NCBI GenBank assembly: GCA_034509425.1
Contig: JAVTVJ010000569.1
Coordinates: 675,246 to 739,245 of the forward strand
Origin: Eopsaltria australis
Lineage: Eukaryota > Chordata > Aves > Passeriformes > Petroicidae
Length of the DNA: 64,000 bases
Direction: 5' to 3'
The translations under genes and the position numbers were made by a program. Under the pieces are notes generated by a model. The model saw nothing but the letters and a program-made list of their open reading frames with translations. It did not search any database and was not told where the DNA came from. Shown here in pieces: positions 1 through 13,403 of this stretch; the stretch's first letter is position 1; the number at the start of each line of letters is the position of its first letter.

Positions 1-3000
1 TAGATTTCCTAGAGGCTCCAAGCCCCTGAGGACCAAGGTTAAGTTTTCTGGGAATGAAGGTTAAAACCAGCTTCTTGAGACACTTCTTCATAAACAAAGT
101 TTAGTTACTATGTAACTAAAGGGGGGGTTTCAGAAAAGGGTCAAACTAGGGAGGAATTACCTCATCACCTGTGTCTCTGACTGGGGATCCTTGTCAGTTA
201 TGCTAATTTGTTGAAAATGTAAAATTGTGCCCACTTTATGTCATGGTGTGCATCTTCGTGGCTTTGTCAGCATGTATTCCAGCATGTTGTACACCATAAG
301 GATCCTTACAAAGGTAACTGCATTTTATCTGTGTCTGGTTTATGATTTTTAGGACCAGGGGAAAAGGCATCAGTTATAAGAAGAATTTTCTTCTTTTATC
401 TCCTCTCAGTTTGAGTGGAAAAGCTTTGGTGGAAAAGATGTGGGTTTTTAGCATTTCTAGCACGTTATACAGAATATGTAGATGCCACATGGATTATATT
501 GTTAATTTTTCTATGTATCTGGAAATTTGGTAGTGAGTTTAATAACTATGTTAATGGAGATTTTGTAGACTTTTTGGAGGAGGGAACCACCAGGCTGCCT
601 TGAGCTGGACTTAGACCCACATCACACAGTTCACACTCTTTATCTCTGCATGAACATGTCCAAAATGTTGCTGGATGCTGTTTCAAAAGATGACAATCAA
701 TGTCCTGGCCCTGACGAGATTTTGGCAGCCATCATGTAAGAGTATTCCTTGCTGCTTGCTGTTTGCAGGGCGAGGGAGGACAACCAAGCTGCTCCCCAGA
801 AGGCACACTAAGGGTGACTCTTGAGGGCTCTAGGTTCCAGCAGGTGTTGCTCAGGAGTGGACAATATAAAATCCTCCTTGCCCGAGGGACACCAAAATTT
901 GTGTCTTGCACAAGAGTGCCTCCTTCTGTTCAAAGGAGGAAGGTGGTAGGAGTTGGAGGGAGAGACTGTAACTCTCCATAGGTAGGCCAGGTTTTCTCTC
1001 TTAGAGTGTCAGAATCCCTCACGGAAGTCCTGATCAATCCTTCTTTTCTTGCATAGTTCTGAGCTTACCATCACAGAGAAGCAGGGGAAGTTTCCAGTTC
1101 TTAAAGATATCATCTCACGTTCTCTGCAAACTCAAGGAGATATCTTGGTACTGCTTAGCCTTTTTCATTTTTTCTGGGTACTAAGATCTGGGACCTTGAG
1201 CCCATGTCTGTATTGCTTATGGTTTAACCTCTGTATGAGTTGCTGTATTACCATGTTTTCAGTCTGGTCATAGTAATTTGATCTATTTCTAGCTAAGCAA
1301 GCATGAGGATGAGTCATCTTCTCACATTTTAAGTCGAATTAAGGGGAAAAATAAGTAGGAACATTTCAAATTCCCTCAGTGCGCTCAGATCTATGGCTGT
1401 TCAACATCCTGGTCTTGCTTTGCCTTGTTGGAGATCCTGGCTAGCATGAGGAAAGAGCAGCAGTTGATGATAGGCAAAGCAGAAGTCAGATGAGGGTTCA
1501 TGCTATGATCCTGGTGTATTTTTAAAAAACAAGGATTTAATCTCTGTGCAGGCAGGAAAATTGAACTCTTACGGAAAAAAGATCTTATCCTCACACAGAA
1601 AATTATCAGGATGCCTTTCTGCTTTCTGCATTACAGCATGACTTGAAACAGAGGTACATCTCACTAATGGGACTGCTGTGAATCAGAGTGTTTGGTTGCT
1701 TCTGTAAAAGGCAGGAGAGAGATTGCAGGTCTGAATGAAGAGGCTTTGAGAAGAAATATTCTCATAGATATTTCTGTGAGATGGATTTCTGTCCTACCCC
1801 ACAGAGAAAGGACATCTGGGTGCTGCAGGATGCACTAACTGCACCGACTCAGCTGTGTTGAAAACTAGAGATAGAGGCAGAGTCTCACTCAGTTGTGTCC
1901 CTCCTGCCTAGGAATTAATGACAGGCCTTCCATTTAGCATGGCCAAGTTCTTAGTAACAGGAGCTTATTTATTTCACTATGAGTTCCTTTAACCCTTATG
2001 TAGTTTATGCCTGTCAGTTACTGTCAATTTGGGACAAATTTGAAGTGCTGTTCCAAAGGTCATTTAATACCAAAGACAAAAGATATACTTGTGTTTGGAC
2101 AGGGTAGGACAATTTTGTGAATTCAGGTCAACTCTTCTCAGGAGCATCTGTCTTCTTAGACTGCTGCTGCCACAATGCATCAAGGAAGAGGAATTTCCTT
2201 AATAACTGAAGCAAAATTGTGCCACTGCTTTGTGGAGAACACTCGCTGCTCTCAGCCCTATTATAGGCTCCTGGTAGCTTTGGGGGCAGGGAAGTGTGTA
2301 GTTATAACACAGAAGCAGGAGAAAAATCCTGCCATTTTTAATTTATATCTTTTGTCTTTTTCCCCCTTCTCATTCCTGAATCATCTCTATGGATTACAGA
2401 GGATTTGCTGTGGTACTGATCCTAGAGCTTGACAGAAGTACAAGGTGTCAATGATCCCTGCTACCTCTGGACAGGGCCAGGTTATCCAGACATGTCCTGG
2501 GGGTGCAGGCAGTCCTGTCTGTACTGCCCAGCACAGTAAGAAGGAGGAAATTCCCTGCTTCCATAACTTTTCAGTCACGGAATTCACTTCTGTTGTGCTT
2601 ATATAGACATGTGATATTTGAACTGAGTTTCGAATATTTGAACTATAGTATAAAGTGAAAGCATCTTGTGCCAGACCTTTTCTTCTATAGGCAAAGGAAT
2701 GGACTTTGTCCCCAGCTGCCTTCATGAGCCCTGACATCTGGCACATAAGATAAGACCTGACTCCTGAGATGGGAGCAGTTTGTATTATCAAATGCAGTTC
2801 TATTAATGCCAAAAGAAGTAAGGAATGATAGACACTGGCCCTAAGACAACAAAAGCCATTTTATGTTTAAACATCTGCCACTAAAATCAACAGACATTTA
2901 AGTGTCAATGGGAGAAATACCAGACTGTTTGAGAATAAATTGTTTGTTTCTGTGTCTCAGATATCTGGAGATCTTTTCTATTTACATCATTGTGGATGGC

Positions 3001-6000
3001 AGTTTTTCTAAAGTGCAAGTTGAGAATTACCACTGAATGTAAGAGACCAGATCAGATGGACTAAAAGTTAAATCCAGTGTTTTAAATGTTTTGATTGAGG
3101 TTTCCAAGGGTTGCTAATAAACAGTAGCTGTAATGGTGACTCTATTACTTAAGAACTGTACACTGGTGTTTAATTTGGGCCTCAAACATGTATCTGCTTT
3201 TCTACTGACATATGATCCTCAAACAAATTTGTAAACTTTGATGAGGTGAATTCCACTCTTCATTACTGGCAGTCTGCATGTTGTACACATGGTAGCAAAG
3301 CCAATATGCTGGCTTGACTGCTATTTTAAGTAGTTCTGTGGGGGTTTTTTCTTGCTTGGCTTGATGAATGAGCTATTGAGGAGAAAGGAAGTGAAAAACA
3401 TGGGCAGACAAAACAGAAATTTATTTGACTGTTAGCTTTCAGTAGTGAGTTCATCACAGTTCAAGTGGTATGGAAGGGAGGACATCCTTGGGGGAAAATA
3501 TAGTGATGGCTATCAGGAATTTAGGTGGGATTCATGCAGATATGACCCCATCCACATATTTTGCCTCAGGGGTTTTACAACTGCAAAAGTATCTAAATTC
3601 ATACCTTCCTGTCCTGATTAATTCACCTATCCTCTGGAAATTCTCTTTTATGAAAAAAACCACTCTCAAAACAAAACCAAACCCTGCTAAGGGTTGAGAG
3701 GGCCAAGACTGAGAATTCTTCCCCAACAAGAGGTGTCAGACACCAACTATGTTGAGCAGTTAATGACTCAATGACTTATATTGCAGATACTATTTTCCAG
3801 GCATTGGGCCCATTTCAAAGAAGAAGAAATGGAGTTCTGAATGCATAATTACTTCACAGTTTGTCACAAAAAGATTGATTGATTTGTTTCTTAAGGGAGT
3901 TTCCAATTATTATCTAAGGCTTTTAAGTCTTTGGCTCAAGAAATTCTGAAAAGCTGAACTATGGACTGTTTGTTACATGTACCAGAGACAACAGCCCCTA
4001 CCCTTTTGGAAAATGCTTTCTGCTCCTATAGAGGCAGGAGGAAGAAGAGTGGTCTGTTACTTATCCCTCCATCTCGGATTTCTTCATACAACCCTGATGG
4101 GTTCTGTCTTTAGGTCTTGTTTTTCTCAGGGGTGCTGTACCCTCAGGGTCAGCCTGGGCAGGATGGAGGCATGACAATGGCTTGCCTGTCAGAAGGACTT
4201 GCTGAGTGGGTGTAGTTTGGACACATAAAACTGAGACATGAAAGTGCTGGAAGAGCACAAGGTGTGCTGTAAAAGGAAGGTATGCTATGGGTGTGTCTGC
4301 AGCAGCTTTGGCAAACAGCCCGGGAGTGCTCTGCCAGAGAGGGCACAATTGTCCTGATGCAGGTAGGCCATGCATCACCATTCACTCAACCTCAGCCAAG
4401 CCCCAATCTGCTTTACCTTGCACTGAGGCTTGCTGCTGCCTCCCAAGTGCGGCTCCACATTCCCTGGCTTGAGGCAGCTTGCTGCAGAGGCAACATCGTG
4501 ATTCCCCAGCAGCTCATCCCAGTCTAAGTTGGACTCTTCTCCCTCCACAGCTGTGTGATTCTGCCTCCTACCCTGCCACTAGCACACAGGCAAGTGTGGG
4601 GTGAGGCACTGGAGTAAAGGAGTTGTCTGAAAATCAACATCTTTTGCAAAGGATGGGATGGGTATGTGTGTCCAAGTGGAAAGCAGGAGTGCAGCAGCCC
4701 CACTAGATCTGTTGAGATTGTTTTGAAACCTCTCACTTGTCTGAAATAGATGGAGGACATGGCTGCAGGGTATTTCTGCCTGCTCTGGCACAGATGGAGG
4801 AGTTGTGGACACCAACATCTGACACTCCAGTACCTAGCCCTGGGGTGAGGAAGGTAAGGATCATGTCTGTAGGAGAGATATGTAAGGTGAGACAGATGAC
4901 TTACCTTAGAGATTGCTTTTTCAATGCTTAACTTACTGCTCAGCTTCTAAAGCATATGATAGGGAGGGGAAAATGACCTAGGGAGCCTGGCAGCTAGCTG
5001 CTAGCCAGGAGGGTAGCCCCAGAACGAATAAAATATGCTTCAGCTTCTTGTTAAACACTGACCAGATGGCTCTAAGTGCTGGCCTATAAATCATTTCCCA
5101 CAACAAAATCCACTGCAAGTGGAAATACGTGTTTGTGAAAGGGCAGAATTTACAAGTCTGTGGTGCTCAGCTCCTGAACTGATGGGAAACATGGGAGGCA
5201 GGGTATTAACACGTGGCTGTGTCAGCACCCACAGTGCTGCTGTCAATGAACCATGAGTGAAATGATGTGCTCCACCTGGTACCAGCAAGTAACCAGCCAC
5301 TACTCATATTCACCTCATATACACTTCGATTTTAATTGCCCAGCACCTGTGCTGTCACCTTATTCCCCACAGCCCGACAAGGAGTTAAATTAGTACACAT
5401 CGTAAAATGAGGGAAAGCATCCTGTCTGAAGTTAATACAGCATTCTTGCTTTAAGGTCTCAGAGTGGACTTGCATTCCTGTGGGGAACATACTCCATAAA
5501 TGCTTCTGGAAAGCTTTTCTCAGCTGTAAGGCTGTGAATCACTCTGTGCTTTCTCTGGGTAAGGAAGAGCTTCTCTCAGATGGTTACCTTGCATCTTTGC
5601 AGAGGATTTTAGGAGTGTGATTTGCCACACTTCACAACATGGGGCAGCGTGGAATTGAACAGTACCTTCCTCTATACCATCTGGGAAATCCTCATTCCTG
5701 AATTGCTTATCAAACAGATTAGACACCTCAGCTTTCCAAAACTGAAAAGTCAGCTGCCCACGTGAGCACCAAGGAGACACTAAATCCTGCCAAGAAGCTG
5801 AAAGTCTTGCACCTGAAATGGTGTATCCATCCTTTGTGACAACATTTAATATCCTTTTTGTCCCCCACAGAACAAAGAAATTTTTGTATGCTAAAGTTTT
5901 AACAGGCAGATATATTGAGAAAAGAGGAAAATTCTAGAGCCACCACATAAACACTCCCATTGCCCACCCTAATTTTCTTGCTGGGGCAAAACTCAGCAAG

Positions 6001-7987
6001 AGTATCCTCCCTCCTTGAGGGAGGATAAAGAAACAGTAGAAAGCCGAATAGTAATGCTTCACTTGTGTCTGGCTGCCTGTGCTGCCACAAGGTGGAATGA
6101 GTCACTGGGTTTGACTGAAAATGAAAGGCTGGAGCTTTTTATTTAAGAATATCAAGTTTTCAATGGTGTATGCCACTGGTTAATATGAATGGCTGAAATC
6201 CTAATTCCAAGGGAGCAGGAATAAGTGACCTCTTTTACTTCACTGAGGCCTTAATATCACCCCAACATTCACAAATATTGGAGAATTACATTATTGTGAA
6301 GACACTGCCCTGTTTCCATACATTTCAAATAGAACAGCTGAGGGGTTTTCCTTGATGCTAAAGGCCTGCATAGCACTGATTTCCCTTGAATCCTGATACT
6401 GAAATCAGCCAGATAGAAACTTTCTAACATAGTTTTGAGTATTAGAAAGTAGGAATTGTTTATTGCAGTATGCTGGTCACTCAGAGGATCCTTCCTCTAA
6501 TTGAATGTTCCAAGCATCACGTAAACAGAGTTTTGATCATACAAACTGATTACATATTAATTATCTATCCCCACTTACTTGATGTTTATGTATTACTTTA
6601 TTTTACACAGTTGTACCCTTTATTGGAAATCTTCACTTGGTTCTTTGGTCTGTCTTCAACATCTGGTGTTATTTTTAGGTGGTTGTTGATTGACCCCAGC
6701 TTTGAGTAAGAGCAATATCATTGTTTTGCGTAACTTCTGCTTTGTCAGCCTGGCAGAGTTGAGCTGGCATCCTGTTTGCGTCTTGCATGACTCCTCTTTA
6801 CCTGAGTTACGTCCTTTATCTACTGCTCCAAAGCTGTGCTGTTCTGTTCTACTGTCCTTATCAGAGTAAAGTGCTGTTCTGTTCTCCTGTCCTTATCATC
6901 CTGCTCCAAACAAAGAAGTTCAGGAAAAGCTCAAATCCTTGCGATTTCAAAGAATTTTTGTCATTGATTTAAAAGTTAAGCTGTAAGAGGCATGGGAGAA
7001 GTACTGAGAACAGGGAACTCTGAGCATCTTCAAAGATAATTCCATAGGATGAATTCACCAAAATGAAAAAAATAAACACTCTTATGACTGAGAATGAAAT
7101 AGAATTTGGCTTTTATTTTTTAAAAATAATCTGAAGCCATCAGATGAATTGTATAATGCAGAAAGAACTGGATGTTCTTTGCAAGAGCTGGGTTAAACCT
7201 CAAAACCAGACTGGCTTGTGAATACAGCTAAAACAACTATTTCAGGTTTAATGGGATTCATTGAGTGTTTCCACATTTCCTTCTGGCCTGAATTCATTTT
7301 GAGAAAGTGCAGTCTGAACCTAGTGATAACAGAAGGAAATAACTCTATTTTAATTAAAAATAGAATCACAATCCCCTAAAGCAAGACAATAAGCTATTCT
7401 CTTGAATTGAAAATAAGCTGACCAGATTTCTGAATGACAAATCTAGGGTATTGTGAAGCAGGTGCTATGATGTCTTATCAGAAATTGGAGGAAGAATGCT
7501 ACACTGAGAAGAAAAAAAAAATTTTTATGGTTTTACATACAAGTAAGTACTAATATCTGAACACAGCATGGCTGTATGGTAAATAATTACATGTTTCTCT
7601 GATTGTAAAATCTAAGGGGAATAATAAGAAATTCCAGTTTCCACAGAAACCTGTCTGAACAGCAATAAAAGCATAGCTTATTTAGAGATCTACTATTATT
7701 AATGTGCTTGATATAATATGCCAAATAAAAATCACTGTGAAAGCTACCCATGGTGTTAGGTAATTTGGTGTGGTGGGAGTGACGACAATGTGTCCTAAGA
7801 TAGAATCCCTCCAGTCTTAAAACTCCATTAGCCATGAAAAGATGTGGCTATTGCCAAGGGTGACTGTGTCCAGATCTGATTTATTAATATAGTTTTTTTG
7901 TAAATTATCCTACTTGTAGCTCAAATGTGTTTGTGTCTGCTCGGGATATTTCTGTGGGGAAAACTCTTTTCAGAAAACTGTGGTGGG
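1..7987. other. Intergenic DNA, no gene seen
   Basis: AT-rich sequence. The open frames here are all short (about 60 to 140 codons), several start at non-ATG codons, and none matches a protein I recognise. I see no convincing splice-bounded exons, no RNA gene and no clear transposon. A small 35-bp tandem duplication sits at about 6836-6897. By synteny this should be the MSX1-CYTL1 intergenic interval, so distal regulatory elements are possible, but I cannot identify any by eye. Confidence 0.6.
6836..6897. repeat. Two-copy 35-bp tandem duplication
   Basis: The motif gtgctgttctgttct(a/c)ctg followed by tccttatca occurs at 6836 and again at 6871, with one substitution in the core. The period is 35 bp. 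It is too small and too short to be a satellite; a local slippage duplication is the simplest reading. Confidence 0.6.
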
Positions 7988-8575
7988 TGCTGATTTTGGC
8001 TGGGATAGAATTAATTTTCTTCACAGCAGCTGGTGTGTGACTGTGTTTTGGATTTGCGATGGAAAGAGTGTTGGTAACACAGGGATGTTTTAGCTGCTGC
8101 TGGGCAGTGCTCACACAGAGCCAGGGCCTTTCCTGCTCTGCATCCCACCCCACCAGTGAGGAGGCTGGGGGGGCACAGGGAGTCGGGAGGGGACACATCC
8201 AGGACAGCTAACTCCAACTGGCACAAAGGATTTTCCAGATGAAATGGTATCACGGTCTGCAATAAACTGAGGGATGAAGGGGGAAGGAGGGATGTTCAAG
8301 GTGATGAGTTTCTTCTGCCCAAGTCATTGTTACGTGTGATGGAGCTCTGCTTTCCTGGGGATAGCTGAACACCTGTCTGCCCTTGGGATCAAAGAATGAA
8401 TTAATTGTTTTGCTTTTCTTGTGTGGAAACTTTTGCTTTCCTATTAAGCTGCCTTTGTCTCAACCCAAAAGTTTTCTCACTTTTGCTGTGTTGGTTCTCT
8501 CCTCCATCCCACTGATGGGAACTGAGTGAGTGGATGTGTGGGGCTTTGTTGCTGGTTGGGGTTAAATCCTGATGA
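7988..8575 (+). mobile_element. Solo LTR of an avian endogenous retrovirus, plus orientation
   Basis: The segment opens with a TG-start block containing ttggctgggatagaattaat and closes with ggggttaaatcctgatg. These resemble the start and end of an abundant bird LTR whose copies begin TGTCCTGGTTTCAGCTGGG and end GGGGTTAAACCATGACA. The middle contains the family's landmarks: tgtgttttggattt, a block aggagg-ctgggggggcac, and ggggacacatccaggacagct. A degraded TATA-like caataaactgaggg lies at about 8260. Length is about 588 bp. No gag, pol or env reading frame adjoins it, so it is a solo LTR. A relative in the opposite orientation is at 55199-55795. Family identification is from memory of avian LTR structure; the exact subfamily is not assigned. 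Confidence 0.75.
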
Positions 8576-9702
8576 TGTATATGAAAAATGACCGGGAAAA
8601 CTTGCCAACTCACACGTTTAATAGGTGTGTATATGTAGGGGGAGCTGTTCAGCATCTTTCCTGCTTATTTAGTGCTGGTGTTGTCACAACAGAACAAAGC
8701 CACCGCATAGTTTTATTCTTTCCATCCTTGAACTCTGCCAACTTCTATTGCAGCCAGAGCTGCTCCTTGACTGTCTTCAGCAGCTGGTGGAAGGGGGAGT
8801 TCAGCTGTGTCAGGGTTGTTAGTGTTTGCTCTGGATCCAGTGGGCATTTGCACATGTACTGAAGTATGATCCACCAAAATCAGTTGGATGCACATAATTA
8901 AAGTCCATCACAAGCATAAATTCTCTTCCTTGGGACTGACACCTGCTGACAAGTGAAATGCATCAGTTCCATTACTGCTAAATATCAGCACACAGAAGTC
9001 CTTCTGGCATTCTTGGAGAGCTGGATAACAGCTCTGTGTTCGTTATCATTGTCCCTTGAACACGGTTTCTCCTGCAGCATCCTACATGAGTTGTGCTGTG
9101 CAGGGTGACTGTGCAAAGTGCAGAGGATGGGATGGCGAGGTGCAGGACAGCTTGCACAGAATGTTCTTCTTACCATCCTTGGAAGGAGAGAGAAAAAATA
9201 GCTCCAGGCCCTACAAGACCCGAGTGACAGCTGAGCATCCTGAACACTTGTAAACATGTGTGTCCTGTCTCTCCTCTCTGCAGGGGTAGTGGGTAATTTT
9301 GGTTCTCTCTACCAGCAGCACTTTCCTTGGCAGAAAAGGGATGACTAGGAAGTCAGGGAACAGATGGAGGATTTCTCCCCACCTGATGGTTGTGAACTAG
9401 CAGTAATTTGTGGCTGGATCTAAAATTAGCTCCAAACAAGCCTGGAAGGGAAATACTGTTGAGAGCTGCATTTTTTATATGAATGGGTGTTTTAAGATTT
9501 CATTCATAAAACATGAGGCAAAAGACAATGCTTTATGGGACCATGTAACTGGAGCAATCACATTCTAAATGATTAAAGAACAGAAATTTTTGCATCTGTT
9601 ACTGTAAAGCATGTTGTTTTTTCATACGTCCATGTGAGGTGCTTGAGAAAAGGAAGAAGAATTTTAAGAGTCTTCAGAGCAACAGGGAGAAAAGCTGGTA
9701 TA

Positions 9703-9719
9703 GTGTGTGTGTGTGTGTG
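9703..9719. repeat. (GT)n microsatellite
   Basis: About eight uninterrupted GT dinucleotides. Short, simple repeat; no function inferred. Confidence 0.85.
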
Positions 9720-9815
9720 AGGGAGTGAAGAGGTATGGAGAAGAAATGGGGTGGCATTTGGAGGCAGGAGGACACTTTTGCCCAATCTAAGCAGGACTGA
9801 ATCCTCAAAGGCTAT

Positions 9816-10055
9816 TCAGACCTGGCTGATGTCCACAAGAGTTTCTCCACAGATCTTGCTGGCCTGAGTCACTGTCAGGCACAGGAGGAGGGCAATGCTG
9901 GTCCCACACATGCCCATAAGTGCTGTAAGAGCATCTTCTGCTTTCTCCACAAACCAGGCAGAGAAGATTTGCAGACCCACTTCCAGTAAAGCCTGGCAGT
10001 TTTCTGAGTTTAAGTGTGTCTTGTTGGACAGATGATTGTTGGAATTGGTTTCCAT
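9816..10055 (-). other. Unidentified 79-codon frame with one predicted membrane segment
   Basis: An ATG-started minus-strand frame of 79 codons ends in TGA. Residues 1-20 are Asn-rich and include a possible N-glycosylation site (NKT). A Cys-containing amphipathic stretch follows, then about 20 hydrophobic residues around LMGMCGTSIALLLCLTVT, then a short tail. The arrangement (Cys, a Trp, one hydrophobic segment, KIC) is loosely like the last extracellular part and fourth membrane span of a tetraspanin, but the Cys-to-membrane spacing is too long and I could not find companion exons. The codons look less random than those of neighbouring frames. A donor-like CAG/GTCTGA lies at the end; no good acceptor is visible. 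It could be an orphan exon, a decayed gene piece or chance. Confidence 0.2.
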
Positions 10056-10676
10056 CTCTCCTAATCTTTATTTTTAGATAAACCTCCCCACTTCTCAATC
10101 TCAAGTTTTATCTCTATCATCCATTGATTAGCACAAGGGTATTTCTAACACAACCTGCTCTGCTTTGGTTTGTCCAGCATTCTGACCTAGCCATAAATTA
10201 CACTTATTTTCTTTTTCCTGTCAGATCAGTATATGTCAAAAAGTTTCACAAATGTAGCAAGTGAAGTCCTTAATGAGTGTCTGATTTCATGAGTTCAGTA
10301 ATTGGAATAGGACTGTTTCAAGTCACACTTTTCCATAAGAAAAAAAAGAAAAAAGGAAGCTTTAAGTGGCAGAACTACAGTAATTCAATAACTACTCTCT
10401 TTCCTAGAGTAGGATTCTCTATTTTGCCATTAGTGTGCTGTCTCCAAAGCAGAATTAATCTCATCCTTATCTCAAGCCAAAACCAATTAGTGGAGACAAG
10501 AGTAACAGTTTAACAGAGGACTTGTGTTGTTCACAGGAATCTGTGAACTGTTCTCACTTCAGTTGTGCAACTTAAACTTTGCTAAGTTTATCCTTAATAA
10601 TTAGATGTGACAGAGCTTCAAGTTACTTAGTGTTACATGGATCACTTTGCTGGATTATAGGTCAAAGATTTTCTTG

Positions 10677-10947
10677 TCTTTTCTTTTTTCTTTTTTCTTC
10701 TCTTTTTTCTTTTCTTTTTTTTTTCTTTTTTCTTTTTTCTTTTTTCTTTTTTCTTTTTTCTTTTTTCTTTTTTATCTTTTTTTCTCTTTTCTCTTTTCTT
10801 TTCTTTTCTTTTCTTTTCTTTTCTTTTCTTTTCTTTTCTTTTCTTTTCTTTTCTTTTCTTTTCTTTTCTTTTCTTTTCTTTTCTTTCTTTCCTTTCCTTT
10901 CCTTTCCTTTCCTTTCCTTTTCTTTTCTTTTCTTTTCTTTTCTTTCT
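10677..10947. repeat. Long TTTTC-type homopyrimidine tract
   Basis: The plus strand is pure pyrimidine from 10677 to 10773 and again from 10775 to 10947, interrupted by one adenine at 10774. Sub-blocks are visible: (TTTTTTC)n at the left, (TTTTC)n at about 10795-10885, (CCTTT)n at about 10888-10918, and (TTTTC)n again to 10947. The complementary strand encodes artefactual Lys/Arg/Glu-rich frames and the given strand Phe/Leu/Ser-rich frames; neither is a gene. Tracts of this kind can form triplex (H-) DNA and mutate in length. Confidence 0.95.
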
Positions 10948-13403
10948 GTTGGGGTTTGCTTGCTCTGTTTTGCTTCACTTTGCTTTGTTTTGTTTTGCTT
11001 TGTTTCACTGGAGCTTTTAATTCTCTCCATCTAAGCCATGGTATTGCCAGGCTCATTCAGACTTTGGCCTGGTCTCCTTGTGGAGCTTTCAACATTGAAA
11101 AACAGACTCAAAGCAAACAGGAACACTCCAGGTTTTGTGGGTATAAACATGATGGCCACAAAATGACAGCTCTGAAATGAACTAATCAAGAGAGTGGGGT
11201 GGCCCCCTGGCTGTGACTTTTCATTGCTTGGTCTGTGCAGGTCTTGCCTCCTGTGATGCTGAATAAAGCACATTTGTTTCCTGTTTTCTCTGCTGTGATA
11301 AGGCTTTATTTTCCTCTGGGGTCTCTACCACAGAAAGAATCTCTGTTAGATCCTGACTCATTGAGGTGATTGGATGTGTTTATGGTTAAAGTAATAAACT
11401 AAGTTTTCGAGGAAAAAAAATAATTTTAAAAATGTACACATATGTAAGCACGTACATGTGTTCCTTACAAAAGTTGGGCATTTATCAGCACCAATTAACT
11501 GAGACAAGTTTCTGGAGTGGGGGAGAGTTGGAGAGGGGAGGAAAGCTGTTGCCCTTGTGCTGTAACAGCATTGAATTACCCTGTTCTTCTGGATGTGATC
11601 ATACAAAACAAGAATTTCTACATTTCAGAAATCAAACCTGTCTCAGAAACCTCTAAAATGGAAACAAATACATCTGTTAGCTTTTTTCTAGATATGCTGT
11701 TTAGACCACAAGTAAATTTGATAGGCACAGTGGGACTCATCTCTGTTGGTGATTGTAGAAACTATTTGACTTCATAACAGTTGTGCAAATGCCTTTTTTC
11801 TTGCCTACATTTGCTTCCTCAATGGTAGGACACGTAATAGTCTCTAAATATTTTTAAGCTTTTTCCAGTCTTTTACATTGGGTATCAATTTTATTCACAA
11901 TTTCCTGACACTTTCCTGACACTTCCTATTACTGTGATACAGTTCTTGAGACTGCTTGTACCCAACCTTGTTCAAGGTATTTGTGTGTTTAACCTTCAGA
12001 AAGTTTGCTGTTAGGGTACTAGGTAATTTTTCTCTTCAGAATAATCTCTTGAATTCAAAGGGATTGCTAAAATGATGCTTTCATGCCTACATATCTGCAA
12101 GGTATGGTATAGTTGCATGATTCCTCCAATGTATTGGTCTACAAGGTATTTCTCATAAATGTTGACTTATTAATAGCTCCCTGTATGATCTCAGTATTTA
12201 AGCACTTGGAAAAAAGAGACTTTGATTTCCCTAGATACAAAAAGATTCTTATCATTCAGGAGAACACCTTATGTAACCTTGCTGTTGTTATTCTCTTACT
12301 GGAACAGCATGAACTATTAGTTTTAATAAGGGGATTAGTAAAATAGGCTACATTGCCTGGGAACACATTTTCCTACAAAACTCTTCTGGAATATCCAGCT
12401 AGGAGCTCATTCTATGCTGTGTTTTTAAATCCATTCCAAGTCAGCATAGCATTTAAATATAGATTTAATGAATACTTATCTATCTAATTTGTTGAGCTGA
12501 GCCCACAGTCAATAAACATGGTGGTAGCAGGTGATAATGGGTGACAAGTTTTTTTGGTGGGCCATCCAGCCCTTGTATTCACTGTGGAACCACATCAAGA
12601 CACTGTTCCTGCTATTGAGGGAGAGACACAATGTGAGCTTTAAGCCCATCAGAAGGTTTTTCACATCTCTTCACATCATCCTATGCTGTCAAGAGGTGGT
12701 GATGGCTCTGCCTTTGATATATTAAATCTCTTCTTTGTTGAGACTTGATTAGGAATTTAATTAAAAAGGGAGACAAAAGGAAATAGTGGCTCTTCCCTAG
12801 AGGAATATTCCTAACACTGAGTGTATGGCCACAGAACAGAAGGGAAAGGGAAGCGATTGAGCATGAGAAGGCAGCAACTCATGGAGTGAGCACTGTCAAG
12901 TGCTACTCAGTTCTGTGCTCTTGAAGAGTAATTGGGATTTTTAAATTTTTTTTCCTTTCTCAAGGCAAATATCTATCCTCCAAATAAAGACACCAATCAG
13001 CTCTCCCCACCCTCCTCTCTTCTATGACAGAAGCAACTGTTTCTGCTGTTCCAAGCTGGACTTAACAGAAAGCTGTTTGCAAGTGTAAAAATTAGCAAAG
13101 AGCTCTTGTAAATGGAAAATCCCACATGAGCTGTTTAAATAGATTGGACTACTGCAACTATTCTTCTGACCAAGTCTATATTTAATCCTTCTGTCAGAGA
13201 AACTAATAGTTTGGAGGAAAAAGTTTTAAGAAGAAAAATTTCACAGGTGGAGTCTGTTATATAAACTACCTTTTAATGGAATCCTTTCTCTTTTGAGAAC
13301 CAAATAAACCTTTCAGACAGCTTTGGTAAAGCTGCACTAACCTATATTCCTTAGAGATGCTCATCAGGAACACGTGCCTGTGAAAACATGTGGATGTCAT
13401 TGC
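10948..13403. other. Intergenic DNA, no gene seen
   Basis: Just after the pyrimidine tract lies a thymine- and guanine-rich stretch (about 10948-11010). An AATAAA hexamer occurs on the plus strand at about 11263, without any upstream gene to attach it to. The rest is AT-rich sequence with only short, unrecognised frames. Confidence 0.55.

Larger units (their letters stand above)
8576..10676. other. Intergenic DNA with one unexplained minus-strand frame
   Basis: No recognised gene. It contains a short (GT)n run at 9703-9719 and, on the minus strand at 9816-10055, a frame with coding-like composition that is described separately. The remaining frames are short and look random. Confidence 0.5.

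Noticed and set aside
7905..8299. Minus-strand frames of 62 to 97 codons near 8 kb
   Set aside because: They fall largely in the LTR and read its antisense strand.
10579..11180. Phe/Ser/Leu-rich (plus) and Lys/Arg/Glu-rich (minus) frames
   Set aside because: Direct translations of the TTTTC-type tract in several frames.
11263..11268. AATAAA with nearby T-rich sequence, possible plus-strand poly(A) site
   Set aside because: No upstream exon or gene to terminate; the hexamer is common in AT-rich DNA.
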